From: Pseudomonadota bacterium
GTDB lineage: Bacteria > Pseudomonadota > Alphaproteobacteria > Rhizobiales > Tepidamorphaceae
Assembly (NCBI GenBank): GCA_023458595.1
Contig: JAEWYT010000187.1
Coordinates: 1 to 45,680 of the forward strand
Direction: 5' to 3'
DNA length: 45,680 bases
Each line of letters starts with the position of its first letter. The first letter of the stretch is position 1. Below the pieces are notes generated by a model. That model ran no database searches. It worked only from the letters and a program-made list of their open reading frames with translations, and had not been told where the DNA came from. Shown here piece by piece: positions 33,509 to 43,565 of the stretch. The position numbers and the translations under genes are program-made.

Positions 33509-35276
33509 AGATCGCCGTTTTGGCGACAATCCGACGGCGCGGCGCAGGCTGCGCTGCGCCGTCTACACCCGCAAGTCCAGCGACGAAGGCCTGGAGCAGA
33601 GCTTCAATTCCCTGCACGCCCAGCGCGACGCCTGCGAAGCCTATGTAGCAAGCCAGAAGCACGAAGGCTGGGTGCTGTTGCCACAAGCCTATGATGATGG
33701 TGCCTACTCGGGCGGGTCGATGGACCGTCCTGCCCTGCAGCGCCTATTGGACGACATCCGCTCGGGCCTGGTCGACATCGTCGTGGTCTACAAGGTCGAC
33801 CGCCTCACGAGGTCGCTCGCCGACTTCGCCAAGCTGACCGAACTATTCGATACCCATGGCGCGAGCTTCGTGTCGGTGACGCAATCCTTCAACACCTCCA
33901 CATCAATGGGCCGGCTCACCCTCAACGTGCTCCTGTCCTTCGCCCAATTCGAGCGGGAGGTCGCCGGCGAGCGCATCCGCGACAAGATCGCCCTGTCGAA
34001 ACGGCGGGGCATGTGGATGGGTGGCCTGCCGCCGCTCGGCTATGACGGCATCGACGGGAAGCTCATCGTCAGCGAGGCCGAAGCCGACACCGTCCGGCAA
34101 ATCTTCCACCGCTATCTGGAGCTTGGCTCCATCGCAGCCCTCAAACAGCACCTCGATGCATCCGGCATCGTCTCCAAGCGGCGGTGCTTCAGCGATGGCC
34201 GGGAGGTCGGCGGTGTCGCACTCAGCCGCGGTGCTCTCTACCAGATCCTGCGCAACCGCCTCTATCGTGGCGAGATCGCCTATCGGGGCGAAGTCCATCA
34301 GGGCAACCACGAAGCCATAATCGACAAAGACCTGTGGTCACAGGTGCAGGACTTGTTGGTCGCCCGAAGCCAACGCAGGCGCGGAGTACCGGGACAGTCG
34401 GATGACCACACAGCCCGCCAATCAAACAAGGAGCCGGCCCTGCTTGCCGGGCTCGTATTCGATAGACAGGGCAATCGGCTGACGCCGACCTACGCAACAA
34501 GGCGCGGGCGCCGGTATCGCTACTATGTCTCGGCGCCGCTGACGCGTGGCGAACGCAACACCAACTGCGTTCGGGTCCCGGCGCCGGATCTGGAAGCCCT
34601 CGTATCAAAGACGCTCCAACGGCACCTGTCTGATGGCTCCTGGGTCTGTGAGCACTTCGGCTCCGGTCTGGACGCCACTCAAACGGAGAGGTTGATCGCC
34701 GCAGCTGGAAACCTCGCGAACCGGATTGCTACACCGGCATCTGAAACCGAAGGGGATGTCGCCAGCGGTTCAGACGACGGCCTTCGATCTCTGATCGCGC
34801 GAGTGATGGTTGGCAAGCAACGGCTGGCCCTCGAAGTCGATGAGAAGAGTGTTGTTGAAGCCCTGGAGGAGATCGATCGCGGGCTAGTTCAGGTCGACGT
34901 TCGAGAGGAGACAATCCCAATCGAGGTCGAAGCGCATACCCTTCGCTGCGGTAAACAGGTCCGTCTGGTCGTTGGCGATGTCGAGACAGAGCATCGGTCG
35001 CCAGACTCGAAGCTGGTCAAACTGATCGCGGACGCGCATCGCTGGTTCGACGGTCTCCGAACCGGACGCCGCGCGACCATCGCGGAGATCGCTGCAAAGG
35101 AAGATCAGCAAGTCTCGCATGTGAGCCGGACCATAGGGCTGGCGTTCCTCGCGCCGGATATCGCCGAGATGATCCTGACGGGCAGCCAACCGACCTGCCT
35201 CACGCACGAGCGACTCAACCCCCGCCGGCCGTTGCCGCTCGATTGGGATGATCAGCGAGAAGCCTTGCTTCGATAG
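33486..35276 (+). CDS. Large serine recombinase (resolvase/recombinase family)
   Basis: A protein of 596 residues from ATG 33486; a GTG 15 bases earlier is possible. The catalytic N-terminal domain (to about 160) has YTRKSS with S31 as nucleophile, VYKVDRLTRSLADF, and FEREVAGERIRDKI. The recombinase domain follows (about 180-300; PLGYD...AEADTVRQIFHRYLELGS). The C-terminal part lacks the usual zinc-ribbon cysteine pairs and has the LLAGLVFDRQGNRLTPTYA form common to this alphaproteobacterial group. It should catalyse integration or excision of the surrounding element, or inversion. Recognition sites are not known; the tRNA fragment and repeats before 32313 are candidates. Confidence 0.92.
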   Translation: MARRGKDRDRRFGDNPTARRRLRCAVYTRKSSDEGLEQSFNSLHAQRDACEAYVASQKHEGWVLLPQAYDDGAYSGGSMDRPALQRLLDDIRSGLVDIVVVYKVDRLTRSLADFAKLTELFDTHGASFVSVTQSFNTSTSMGRLTLNVLLSFAQFEREVAGERIRDKIALSKRRGMWMGGLPPLGYDGIDGKLIVSEAEADTVRQIFHRYLELGSIAALKQHLDASGIVSKRRCFSDGREVGGVALSRGALYQILRNRLYRGEIAYRGEVHQGNHEAIIDKDLWSQVQDLLVARSQRRRGVPGQSDDHTARQSNKEPALLAGLVFDRQGNRLTPTYATRRGRRYRYYVSAPLTRGERNTNCVRVPAPDLEALVSKTLQRHLSDGSWVCEHFGSGLDATQTERLIAAAGNLANRIATPASETEGDVASGSDDGLRSLIARVMVGKQRLALEVDEKSVVEALEEIDRGLVQVDVREETIPIEVEAHTLRCGKQVRLVVGDVETEHRSPDSKLVKLIADAHRWFDGLRTGRRATIAEIAAKEDQQVSHVSRTIGLAFLAPDIAEMILTGSQPTCLTHERLNPRRPLPLDWDDQREALLR

Positions 35277-35446
35277 ACGTAGATTTCAGCGCAACGTCAG
35301 ATCTCGTTCCAAAGCCAACATGCAGTTGTGGTAAGTGCAGCGGCCGCTTCGCGCCTGTTATCGCCGTTATGGCGTGAACGTGGCAATATCGAAAGCTGCC
35401 CTTCATTCAGCTAGCCCGTGCAAGTCGGTAGGAGCAATTGATTGAT

Positions 35447-36373
35447 ATGTCAACTGATCAAGATGTGATTGCGAACATCCTTGCGCGGTTGACTGAAGAG
35501 GCCGCTCGGCAGGAGCTACCGGAGGGGGACGAACTGGAGGCGAACTCAGTATCCAATCCAGAGATGACGAAGCTGTACATCGCGCTGAAACGCGGCTTCC
35601 GAGGTGCGGTGGGACGGGCGGTGCGTGTATCCCGAGGCTCGGGCGGTGTCCTGTCGACGGGCAACCGCATGTTTTGGGCGTCTGTGCTTTTTACCCGCCT
35701 GACAGTGTTGGCGAAGAGTGTCCTAATGCTGCTGCCCGATCCGAAGCCGCGCGAGCACTGGGATTTCAGCTCGGTAGCTTCGTTAGTGCGCAACTTGCAG
35801 GAGGCCTATCTAGTCTATTTTTGGTTATGTCAAGACGATGTGCTTGAAAATGTTAGAGAAGGGCGCTTCATCCTGCTTTATCTCCACGACTATGGGTCGC
35901 GGAAGCGCCTCTATCCGGATCTGTTCGAGGAAGGGCATTGGGTTTACGAAGATCTCGTCCGCCAGTTCGACGAGAATCCTTTCCTGAAGACTTACACCGA
36001 GACCCAGCGTCGCGTGGCGTTGAAAGGGGAGAAAACCCCCTTCGTCCAAGACGAGGTGCTCGGGCGCATGGGAGTCGATCTGGCCAATTTCCGATACATG
36101 TATCGGTTCTTCTCACAACATACCCATACGGGGCCGATGTCGTTTTATCGGATGGTCGATCACGACCGGGGGACCGGCGTCGAGACACGTCATGAAAAGC
36201 GTTACATGATCCTAGCGATCAGCTTCGCCATCGACGTCCTGAACAGGGCGATTGAGGGACACCTGCTGATATTTCCAGACGCGGAAACCCGGAAGCCGCA
36301 TTTGACCGACAAGCAGGTTGAGCTGAACGTCGAGCGAAATCAGGGTCGGGCGAAGCCGTTTCGACGGCGATAA
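35447..36373 (+). CDS. Hypothetical protein, possible HEPN-like fold
   Basis: A protein of 308 residues from ATG 35447 (a TTG at 35438 is in frame). Mostly helical, with conserved-looking LVRNLQEAYLVYFWLCQ near residues 113-129 and RFFSQHTHTGPMSF around 220-233. The R220-x4-H225 motif fits the active-site pattern of HEPN RNases found in toxin and abortive-infection systems. The arrangement also recalls DUF5677-type proteins. No antitoxin gene is next to it. It sits just outside the recombinase, the usual cargo position for defence genes. Both ideas are tentative. Confidence 0.6.
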   Translation: MSTDQDVIANILARLTEEAARQELPEGDELEANSVSNPEMTKLYIALKRGFRGAVGRAVRVSRGSGGVLSTGNRMFWASVLFTRLTVLAKSVLMLLPDPKPREHWDFSSVASLVRNLQEAYLVYFWLCQDDVLENVREGRFILLYLHDYGSRKRLYPDLFEEGHWVYEDLVRQFDENPFLKTYTETQRRVALKGEKTPFVQDEVLGRMGVDLANFRYMYRFFSQHTHTGPMSFYRMVDHDRGTGVETRHEKRYMILAISFAIDVLNRAIEGHLLIFPDAETRKPHLTDKQVELNVERNQGRAKPFRRR

Positions 36374-36847
36374 GAAAGCAGGCTGACCGTCGATATCCGA
36401 CCAAAAGATGCCGTTCGTGGACTACGCTGAAAACGACCGCTTTCCGTCCATTCCTGACCTCAATGCTCCTACCGACCGGTGGCACCGAGCTAGGCGCGCG
36501 CACTATCGCCACGGGAAGCTACATCGGCTCGTCGATCGGCTTCGGACTGACAGAGGAATTTATCCGGGTTCAAACCGCCCACTGGTCTACGGTCCGGCGC
36601 CCATTTCTATCCGGAACAGTGCCTACGCTGAGCGAACATCGGGTATTGATCCCACCTAACTGAGGCGAATACTCCGCGAGCATGTCACGGAAATGGGCCG
36701 GCAGAGAAAATATCGGCGAACTCACGCAAAATCGCCGCTCTCCGCGCCAAGAGAATGGCGCATTTTCCGTACCAAGGCGCGTAACTCTCGGAAATGTCGG
36801 CGATATTTTTAGCGGCCACTACTCAGTCCGCATTCCCGCCGACCGGC
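36374..36847. other. Spacer between accessory DNA and tRNA-Gln
   Basis: No gene is supported; short open frames at 36,408-36,663 have no family marks. It contains a near-perfect inverted repeat: AAAATATCGGCGA (36707-36719) and TCGGCGATATTTT (36797-36809), 12 of 13 bases complementary. The word CGGAAATG occurs next to each arm in direct orientation. This could be a mobile-element end, but I cannot assign it. Confidence 0.45.
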
Positions 36848-36921
36848 TGGCTGGGGCGCCAGGATTCGAACCTGGGATCACGGGACCAAAACCCGTTGCC
36901 TTACCGCTTGGCCACGCCCCA
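36848..36921 (-). tRNA. tRNA-Gln (anticodon UUG)
   Basis: Read on the minus strand from 36921: acceptor TGGGGCG pairs with CGCCCCA; D arm GCCAAGCGGTAAGGC; anticodon stem ACGGG/CCCGT around loop TTTTGGT with anticodon TTG; T arm CCAGG-TTCGAAT-CCTGG. Discriminator G and an encoded CCA end follow (36848-36851). The T1-A72-type weak pair is typical of tRNA-Gln. It is complete and should be functional. The accessory DNA lies on its 3' side, where integrating elements usually attach, but no repeated 3' end is visible in the window. Confidence 0.95.
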
Positions 36922-37099
36922 ATACCGGGAGAAACGCCGGCTGCAGGGTCTTGAGACCGCTCCGACGGCGCGGAGCACCTATATCGTTCCTGCCACCGCG
37001 CCCGCAAGCGGCGAGGTCGGGTCAATGTCCTCCGCCATCTTGCCGTCGCCGCATTGATTGCATAGGTGGCAGCGCTGGGCGCCACGCACGGGAGCTTCC

Positions 37100-38011
37100 A
37101 TGAGCGACGAACTGCCTTTCGAAAAAGACTTCGATCCGCCCGCCGGCATGCCGGAAGAGGTCGTGCCGGGCGTGCGCCGGGTGCTCGCGCCGAACCCCTC
37201 CCCGTTCACCTTCCGCGGCACCAACACCTACATCGTCGGCAGAGGCGACGTCGCGATCATCGATCCGGGGCCGGACGACGCCGCGCACAAGGCGGCGCTC
37301 GAGCGGGCCATCGAGGGAGAAACCGTCTCCGCCGTCGTCGTCACCCACACCCACCGCGACCACTCGCCGCTCGCGACGGCCATCGCCCGCGCGCACGGGG
37401 CGAAGACCTACGGCTTCGGCCCGCACAGGCCGGCGCGGCCGCCGCATCCGGGCGAGGACCAGCGGCTCGACGCCTCGAACGACACGGATTTCGTACCCGA
37501 TGCGGCGCTGCCCGACGGCGCGCGCGTCGAAGGCGACGGCTGGGCGCTGACCGCGGTGCACACGCCGGGCCACACCTCGAACCACATCTGCCTCGAACTC
37601 GACGGCACGGGAACCCTGTTCGCGGGCGATCACGTCATGGCCTGGTCGACGACGATCGTCGCCCCGCCGGACGGCAGCATGGCCGACTTCATGGCCTCGC
37701 TCGAAAAGCTCGCCGAGCGCGACGACCGGCTCTATCTGCCGGGCCACGGCGGGGCACTGCGCGAGCCGCAGCGGTTCGTGCGGCTCCTGGCGCTGCACCG
37801 GCGCCAGCGCGAGACCGCGATCCTGAAGCGCCTGCAGGACGGCGTGCACACGATCCCGGCGATCGTCGAGCAGATCTACAAGGGGCTCGACCCGCGCCTG
37901 TTCACCGCGGCGGGCCTGTCGGTGCTCGCCCATATCGAGGACCTGGTCGAGCGCGGCGCCGTCGCCTGCGACGGCGAGCCGGGTCTCACGGCGACATACC
38001 GGGTGGCCTGA
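37100..38011 (+). CDS. MBL-fold metallo-hydrolase (LACTB2-like)
   Basis: A protein of 303 residues from ATG 37100. The metal motif is THTHRDHS (H83, H85, D87, H88), with further ligands in HTPGHTSNH, FAGDHVMAW and the LPGHGG segment. The C-terminal winged region (ILKRLQDGVHTIPAIVEQIYKGLDP) matches the LACTB2/CPSF-like class, several of which act on RNA or thioesters. Typical core alphaproteobacterial gene. It ends 7 bases before the convergent DUF1499 gene. Confidence 0.88.
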   Translation: MSDELPFEKDFDPPAGMPEEVVPGVRRVLAPNPSPFTFRGTNTYIVGRGDVAIIDPGPDDAAHKAALERAIEGETVSAVVVTHTHRDHSPLATAIARAHGAKTYGFGPHRPARPPHPGEDQRLDASNDTDFVPDAALPDGARVEGDGWALTAVHTPGHTSNHICLELDGTGTLFAGDHVMAWSTTIVAPPDGSMADFMASLEKLAERDDRLYLPGHGGALREPQRFVRLLALHRRQRETAILKRLQDGVHTIPAIVEQIYKGLDPRLFTAAGLSVLAHIEDLVERGAVACDGEPGLTATYRVA

Positions 38012-38018
38012 CCGGGGA

Positions 38019-38816
38019 TCAGGCGTCCGGCTCGCCCTCCTGTCCGACAGGCGCGTCGAGACGGGCGGCGAGACCGGTCAGGAAATCGTAGATCCGCGCG
38101 GCGTTCTCTCCGAAATCGTGCCGGCCGTAGCGCGAGGCGGAGCGCATGTCGACCCGGGTCTCCTGCGGGCCCACGCGCGTCACCACGATCACCACGTCGT
38201 CGCGGAAGCCGAACACGAGCGTCGGCGCCACCGCCTCGATGCGGCCGGACTCCTCCAGTCCCGGCGGGATCTCGTAGAGGATGTCCCAGCCGCGATCGGC
38301 GGCGAGATTGCGCGCGGCCATGTAGACCTCGTTGGCCGAATAGCTCACGACCAGCGGCACGATCTCGGGATAGGCCTCGCGCTGGCGTACCGCGACCTCG
38401 TTGCCGGGATACTCGGTGGAGAGGGTTCCCGGCGGGCGCACCCGCGCCGCCTCGTTCAGCGCCGGCGGGTCGAACCAGTCGGTGGTGACGTCGTTGATCG
38501 CGGGCAGGTAGACGAGGTGCGTGGCCTTCCAGGCGGGCCACACCAGCACCAGGACCGCGCAGACGACGCCGACAGCCGCCTGCAGCGTCCCGCGATAGCC
38601 GCGCGTCCAGATCACCGTGAAGGCGCCGAGCCCCAGCACAAGCGCGGCGAGCGCAAGCGCAAGCGCGAGGCCGAGCAGGACCATGCCGGCCGGCGTGTCG
38701 AGACCGGCGAACCGGTGCAGCAGCGTCGTCAGGACGGCGACGGGCACGGCGAAGATGCCGAGCCGCCGGCTCCAGCGGGCCTGCCGCGACCAGCGCTCGG
38801 GATAGCGTGCCGGCAA
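38019..38816 (-). CDS. DUF1499 family membrane protein
   Basis: A protein of 265 residues. Three hydrophobic helices in the first 95 residues (IFAVPVAVLTTLLHRFAG; MVLLGLALALALAALVLGL; AAVGVVCAVLVLVW). The soluble C-terminal DUF1499 domain ends in the usual RSASRYGRHDFGENAARI. It may be lipid- or envelope-related, but the function is not known. It lies nine bases after the ligase gene and may be co-transcribed. Confidence 0.85.
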   Translation of the reverse strand: MPARYPERWSRQARWSRRLGIFAVPVAVLTTLLHRFAGLDTPAGMVLLGLALALALAALVLGLGAFTVIWTRGYRGTLQAAVGVVCAVLVLVWPAWKATHLVYLPAINDVTTDWFDPPALNEAARVRPPGTLSTEYPGNEVAVRQREAYPEIVPLVVSYSANEVYMAARNLAADRGWDILYEIPPGLEESGRIEAVAPTLVFGFRDDVVIVVTRVGPQETRVDMRSASRYGRHDFGENAARIYDFLTGLAARLDAPVGQEGEPDA

Positions 38817-38825
38817 GCGCCCCGC

Positions 38826-40466
<1,641 letters not shown>

Positions 40467-40628
40467 CGAACACCTCCCTTACTCGTTCAGCCCCTCTGGT
40501 CGATGCTGTTTTAGCCTCCCGACGGCGCCTCGCCAATGGCCGCGTGCGGCCGGTTCGCGATTAACCCGACGGAATGATAGTGTGGCGGATCAATTTCATG
40601 TCCGGCGAGTGATTCGTAAGGAAGCGCG

Positions 40629-41000
40629 ATGACCGAAAATCCCGTCGACGACGTCACCGGCGCCCTGACCGGGCGCGATCCGGCCAAGAGCGTCACCCTC
40701 ATATACATCCTGTACCTGGTCGGCATCGTCGTGCCGGTCGTGCCGATCGTCGCGGTGGTGCTCGCCTACATGTACCGCTCGGACATGACCGGCTGGCTGG
40801 AGAGCCACAACACCTACCAGATCCGGACGTTCTGGATCGGAATCCTCTACCTGTTCATCTCGTCCGTCCTCGTGTTCATTTTCATCGGCTTCCTGCTCTA
40901 CGTCGCCGTCGTGATCTGGCTGGTGATCCGCTGCGTGAAGGGCCTGCAGGCGGTCGGCAGAAACGAGCCGATCGCCGACCCGAAGACCTGGATGGTCTAG
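40629..41000 (+). CDS. Small membrane protein (DUF4870/Tic20-like)
   Basis: A protein of 123 residues with three membrane helices (LIYILYLVGIVVPVVPIVAVV; FWIGILYLFISSVLVFIFI; LLYVAVVIWLVIRCV). The pattern N-terminal soluble segment, SHNTYQIRTFWIG, and a final RCVKGLQAVGRNEPI fits the family of small inner-membrane proteins related to DUF4870. Function unknown. ATG 40629 has GGAAG upstream. Confidence 0.8.
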   Translation: MTENPVDDVTGALTGRDPAKSVTLIYILYLVGIVVPVVPIVAVVLAYMYRSDMTGWLESHNTYQIRTFWIGILYLFISSVLVFIFIGFLLYVAVVIWLVIRCVKGLQAVGRNEPIADPKTWMV

Positions 41001-41069
41001 GGCGCGCGGCACGTCCCGGCGCCGACGCGATCGCCGGGCCCGCCCCGGCGATTCGTTCGACGGTTTAAT

Positions 41070-41092
41070 TTTTTCGGCGCGCCGCCGAAAAA
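41070..41092. other. Perfect 10-bp stem-loop
   Basis: TTTTTCGGCG (41070-41079) and CGCCGAAAAA (41083-41092) pair exactly around a three-base loop. It lies after the membrane protein gene and before the gene at 41124. The T and A tracts are inside the arms, so it is not a standard terminator; it may still stop transcription or be a protein site. Confidence 0.5.
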
Positions 41093-41123
41093 TCGCCGTT
41101 TTCTGCCCCGTACACTGCGCCCC

Positions 41124-41537
41124 ATGCTTACGACCCACACGCTAGGGGAACGCGGGGCGGTGGACCGGATCTCCGACAGCGTCCGGCAGGCGCTCGCCTC
41201 CGCCGACCGTTCGTCCGACATCCGCGACATCATCGAGAGCGCCCGCGCGGCGCTCGTCGACGCGGAGGCCGTCAGCCTGTTCGGCCTCGAAACGCCCCAT
41301 CCCGATTTCGGATCGGTACACTGGATCGTCGGGCGGACCGATCTGCCCGGCGGCGACTACCTGGTTCTGGCAATCCCGGAACGCACGCCCGGACTCGTCG
41401 ATCCCACGGAAACCGGCTGGCCGTTCTTCACGGCCGGAGCCGACGATCTCTCGGACGCCTTCCGCCTGCTTCCCCCGGGCTTCGTCGAGGCGCCTCCCAT
41501 GATGGAGGCGCAGGAAGCGGACCTCGTACCGGCCTGA
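41124..41537 (+). CDS. Hypothetical protein
   Basis: A protein of 137 residues and no family I recognise. The first 50 residues are helical; the middle (VSLFGLETPHPDFGSVHWIVGRT) looks like beta strands. No signal peptide or membrane helix. The codon use is as GC-rich as the neighbours, which supports it being a real gene. It is followed by a strong terminator hairpin. Confidence 0.6.
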   Translation: MLTTHTLGERGAVDRISDSVRQALASADRSSDIRDIIESARAALVDAEAVSLFGLETPHPDFGSVHWIVGRTDLPGGDYLVLAIPERTPGLVDPTETGWPFFTAGADDLSDAFRLLPPGFVEAPPMMEAQEADLVPA

Positions 41538-41564
41538 GCGCGCCGGAATACCTCCGCACCTTGG

Positions 41565-41591
41565 CGCCGGGCCCTCGTCCCGGCGCTTTTC
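41565..41591 (+). terminator. Rho-independent terminator
   Basis: GCGCCGGG (41565-41572) and CCCGGCGC (41580-41587) form a perfect 8-bp GC stem with a seven-base loop, followed by TTTT (41588-41591). It lies 28 bases after the stop of the gene at 41537 and before the convergent amidase gene. Confidence 0.75.
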
Positions 41592-41607
41592 ATTCCGGCT
41601 CCCCCGC

Positions 41608-43047
41608 CTACGGGCCCGGACGCGGATCGATCGGCACGATCGGCTTCGGCCACAGAATCGATTCGAGCAGCTTCGCCGCCGGCAGCAGGCGGTGCTCGCC
41701 GCGGCACGCGCCGATCAGCTGAATGCCGACCGGAAGGGTTTCCTTGGTGAACCCCGCGGGAATCGAGATCGAAGGACACATGCACAGCGTCGCGGGATAG
41801 GCCACCGCCAGCCACTCGATGTAGTTCGAGAAGCGGTGGCCGTCGCATTCGGCGACGTAGGTCTGCTCGACCGGATAGGGGCCGACGATCGTGGACGGCG
41901 CGACGAGCACGTCGTACTCGTCGTGGAACCGCCGCATCCGGTCGAAAAGCGCGAGACGCTGCTCCTGCGCCGCGGCGATCTCGGCCCCCGTCAGCCTGAG
42001 GCCGGCCTCGATGTTCCAGATCACGTCGGGCTTCAGCTTGTCGCGATGGGCCGCATAGAGGCCCTTCATGGCCGCCACATAGCCGGCGGCGCGCAGCACC
42101 TGGAAGCAGTCGTGCGCCTCGGCGAGATCGGGACAGGCCTCCTCCACGACGACGCCGGCCTCCGCGAAGCGGTGCGCCGCCGTTTCGCAGATCTCGGCCA
42201 CTTCGGGATCGACCGGCGTGATGCCGAAATCCCTGGTCCAGGCGACCTTCCTCGGCTTCCGGCCGGACCGGGCGGAGGCGAGGAAGGAGCGCCCGTCCGA
42301 GGGCAGCGAGATCGGGTCGCGCGGGTCCTCGCCGACCATGGCGTCGAACAGGAGGGCCAGGTCCTCGACGTTTCGGGCCATCGGTCCCTCGATGCCCATG
42401 GTCTGGTCGACGGGCAGGCCCGGCGTCGCCGCGCAGCGCCCCGGCGAGGGCCGCATGCCGACGATGCCGCAGAAGCTCGCCGGATTGCGCAGCGAGCCGC
42501 CGAGGTCGGAGCCGTGGGCGAGCCAGGCGGTGCCCGTCGCCAGCGCCACCGCCGCGCCGCCCGAGGAGCCCGCCGCCGAGCGCGAGGTGTTCCACGGATT
42601 GAGCGTGCGGCCGAAGACCTCGTTGAAGGTGTTGGCCCCGGCGCCGAACTCCGGCGTGTTGGACTTCGCGTAGATGACGCCGCCCTGCGCCTCGAGGTTC
42701 TCGACCAGGACGTCGGACTCCTCCGGCACCGTGTCGGCGAAGATCGGCGAGCCGCGGGTCGAGCGCACGCCCTGGACGTCCACGAGATCCTTGATCGGCA
42801 CCGGGATGCCGGCGAGCACGCCGCGCCCGGCGACCGGCTTGTCCATGAGCGCCTTCGCCCTGGCGCGGGCCCGATCGAAGCAGAGCGTCGGCAGCGCGTT
42901 GACCGCGGGCTCCACCTGAGGGATGCGCGCTTCCAGCGTATCGAGCAGATCCAGAGGCGTGATCTCGCCCTCCTGCAGGAGATCGCGGATCTCGACGGCG
43001 GTCTTGGGGATCAGGGTACTGTCACAGGCCATAAACGGGCAATCCAT
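41608..43047 (-). CDS. Amidase signature family hydrolase
   Basis: A protein of 479 residues. The catalytic set is visible: K86 (VPIKDLVD), cis-serine S161 in the GSSGG motif, and nucleophile S185 in SDLGGSLRNPA. The enzyme would hydrolyse an amide; the substrate is not predictable (GatA-like proteins share this core, but the C-terminal half is that of free amidases). ATG 43029 is an alternative start six codons later. A core-type gene, convergent with the preceding hypothetical gene and divergent from the AT-rich insert. Confidence 0.9.
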   Translation of the reverse strand: MDCPFMACDSTLIPKTAVEIRDLLQEGEITPLDLLDTLEARIPQVEPAVNALPTLCFDRARARAKALMDKPVAGRGVLAGIPVPIKDLVDVQGVRSTRGSPIFADTVPEESDVLVENLEAQGGVIYAKSNTPEFGAGANTFNEVFGRTLNPWNTSRSAAGSSGGAAVALATGTAWLAHGSDLGGSLRNPASFCGIVGMRPSPGRCAATPGLPVDQTMGIEGPMARNVEDLALLFDAMVGEDPRDPISLPSDGRSFLASARSGRKPRKVAWTRDFGITPVDPEVAEICETAAHRFAEAGVVVEEACPDLAEAHDCFQVLRAAGYVAAMKGLYAAHRDKLKPDVIWNIEAGLRLTGAEIAAAQEQRLALFDRMRRFHDEYDVLVAPSTIVGPYPVEQTYVAECDGHRFSNYIEWLAVAYPATLCMCPSISIPAGFTKETLPVGIQLIGACRGEHRLLPAAKLLESILWPKPIVPIDPRPGP

Positions 43048-43122
43048 CGATAGAGCGCGCCTAGTCTAGTATCGGCTGACCACCTAAAATGCAATTTCTT
43101 TCGCTGCCGAGGATATCGCCAG

Positions 43123-43152
43123 TTGTATTTCGCATTACGCTCGCTGTATAAT
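43123..43152 (+). promoter_or_regulatory. Predicted sigma70-type promoter
   Basis: TTGTAT (43123-43128) and a perfect TATAAT (43147-43152) with an 18-base spacer, 62 bases before the gene at 43215. The -35 is a weak match. Such a consensus -10 stands out in this GC-rich genome and marks the AT-rich insert as having its own promoter. Confidence 0.45.
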
Positions 43153-43214
43153 TAAGCTTATCTGGGTGCAAATAGGTCTGGCTTCTTCTGCGTGGAACCG
43201 CTTCAGGATCACCT

Positions 43215-43565
43215 ATGCCTAACTCAATCGACGGATTTTATGCGGCGTATTTTACAGGTCGTGCGAACTACGGATTTGGCTTAGTTGTATTCAAAGAAGG
43301 GAAAATTGTTGGTGTTGACGTTGATGGGGTCAAGTTTGATGGTTCATATAGGGTTGCCCCTGACGAACAATGCTATAGTGCTACCCTCGTTGTCAAAGCG
43401 CCGCCAAACTACAACCTTGTTCAAGGTATTAATACAGGAGACGAGGGCATTGAATATACAATAGACTCAAAACTTCCCCTTCAATTCGATCCGGAGCAAT
43501 TCATTCCGTTATCCACCTCTCTTGGTCCAGTAAACATTCGGCTCGTTAAGTTGCGAGACATATGA
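43215..43565 (+). CDS. GrlR-like small protein (AT-rich insert)
   Basis: A protein of 116 residues. The start IDGFYAAYFTGRANYGFGLVVFKEGKIVGVDVDGVKFDGSY resembles the GrlR family of small beta-barrel regulators (G-x-Y-x-x-x-F ... G-V-V-V-F-K-D-G-K). GrlR in pathogenic E. coli controls type III secretion, but many homologues occur alone in Rhizobiales with no known task. Codon use is much more AT-rich than the neighbours. The next gene starts directly after its stop (TGAATG), so the pair is translated together. Confidence 0.6.
   Translation: MPNSIDGFYAAYFTGRANYGFGLVVFKEGKIVGVDVDGVKFDGSYRVAPDEQCYSATLVVKAPPNYNLVQGINTGDEGIEYTIDSKLPLQFDPEQFIPLSTSLGPVNIRLVKLRDI

Noticed and set aside
36463..36663. 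Short open frame GGTELGARTIATGSYIGSS in the spacer before tRNA-Gln
   Set aside because: It looks protein-like in places but has no start signal, no family match, and overlaps other equally weak frames.
41692..43053. A 453-codon plus-strand frame opposite the amidase
   Set aside because: The amidase on the minus strand has all catalytic motifs; the plus frame is its antisense shadow.
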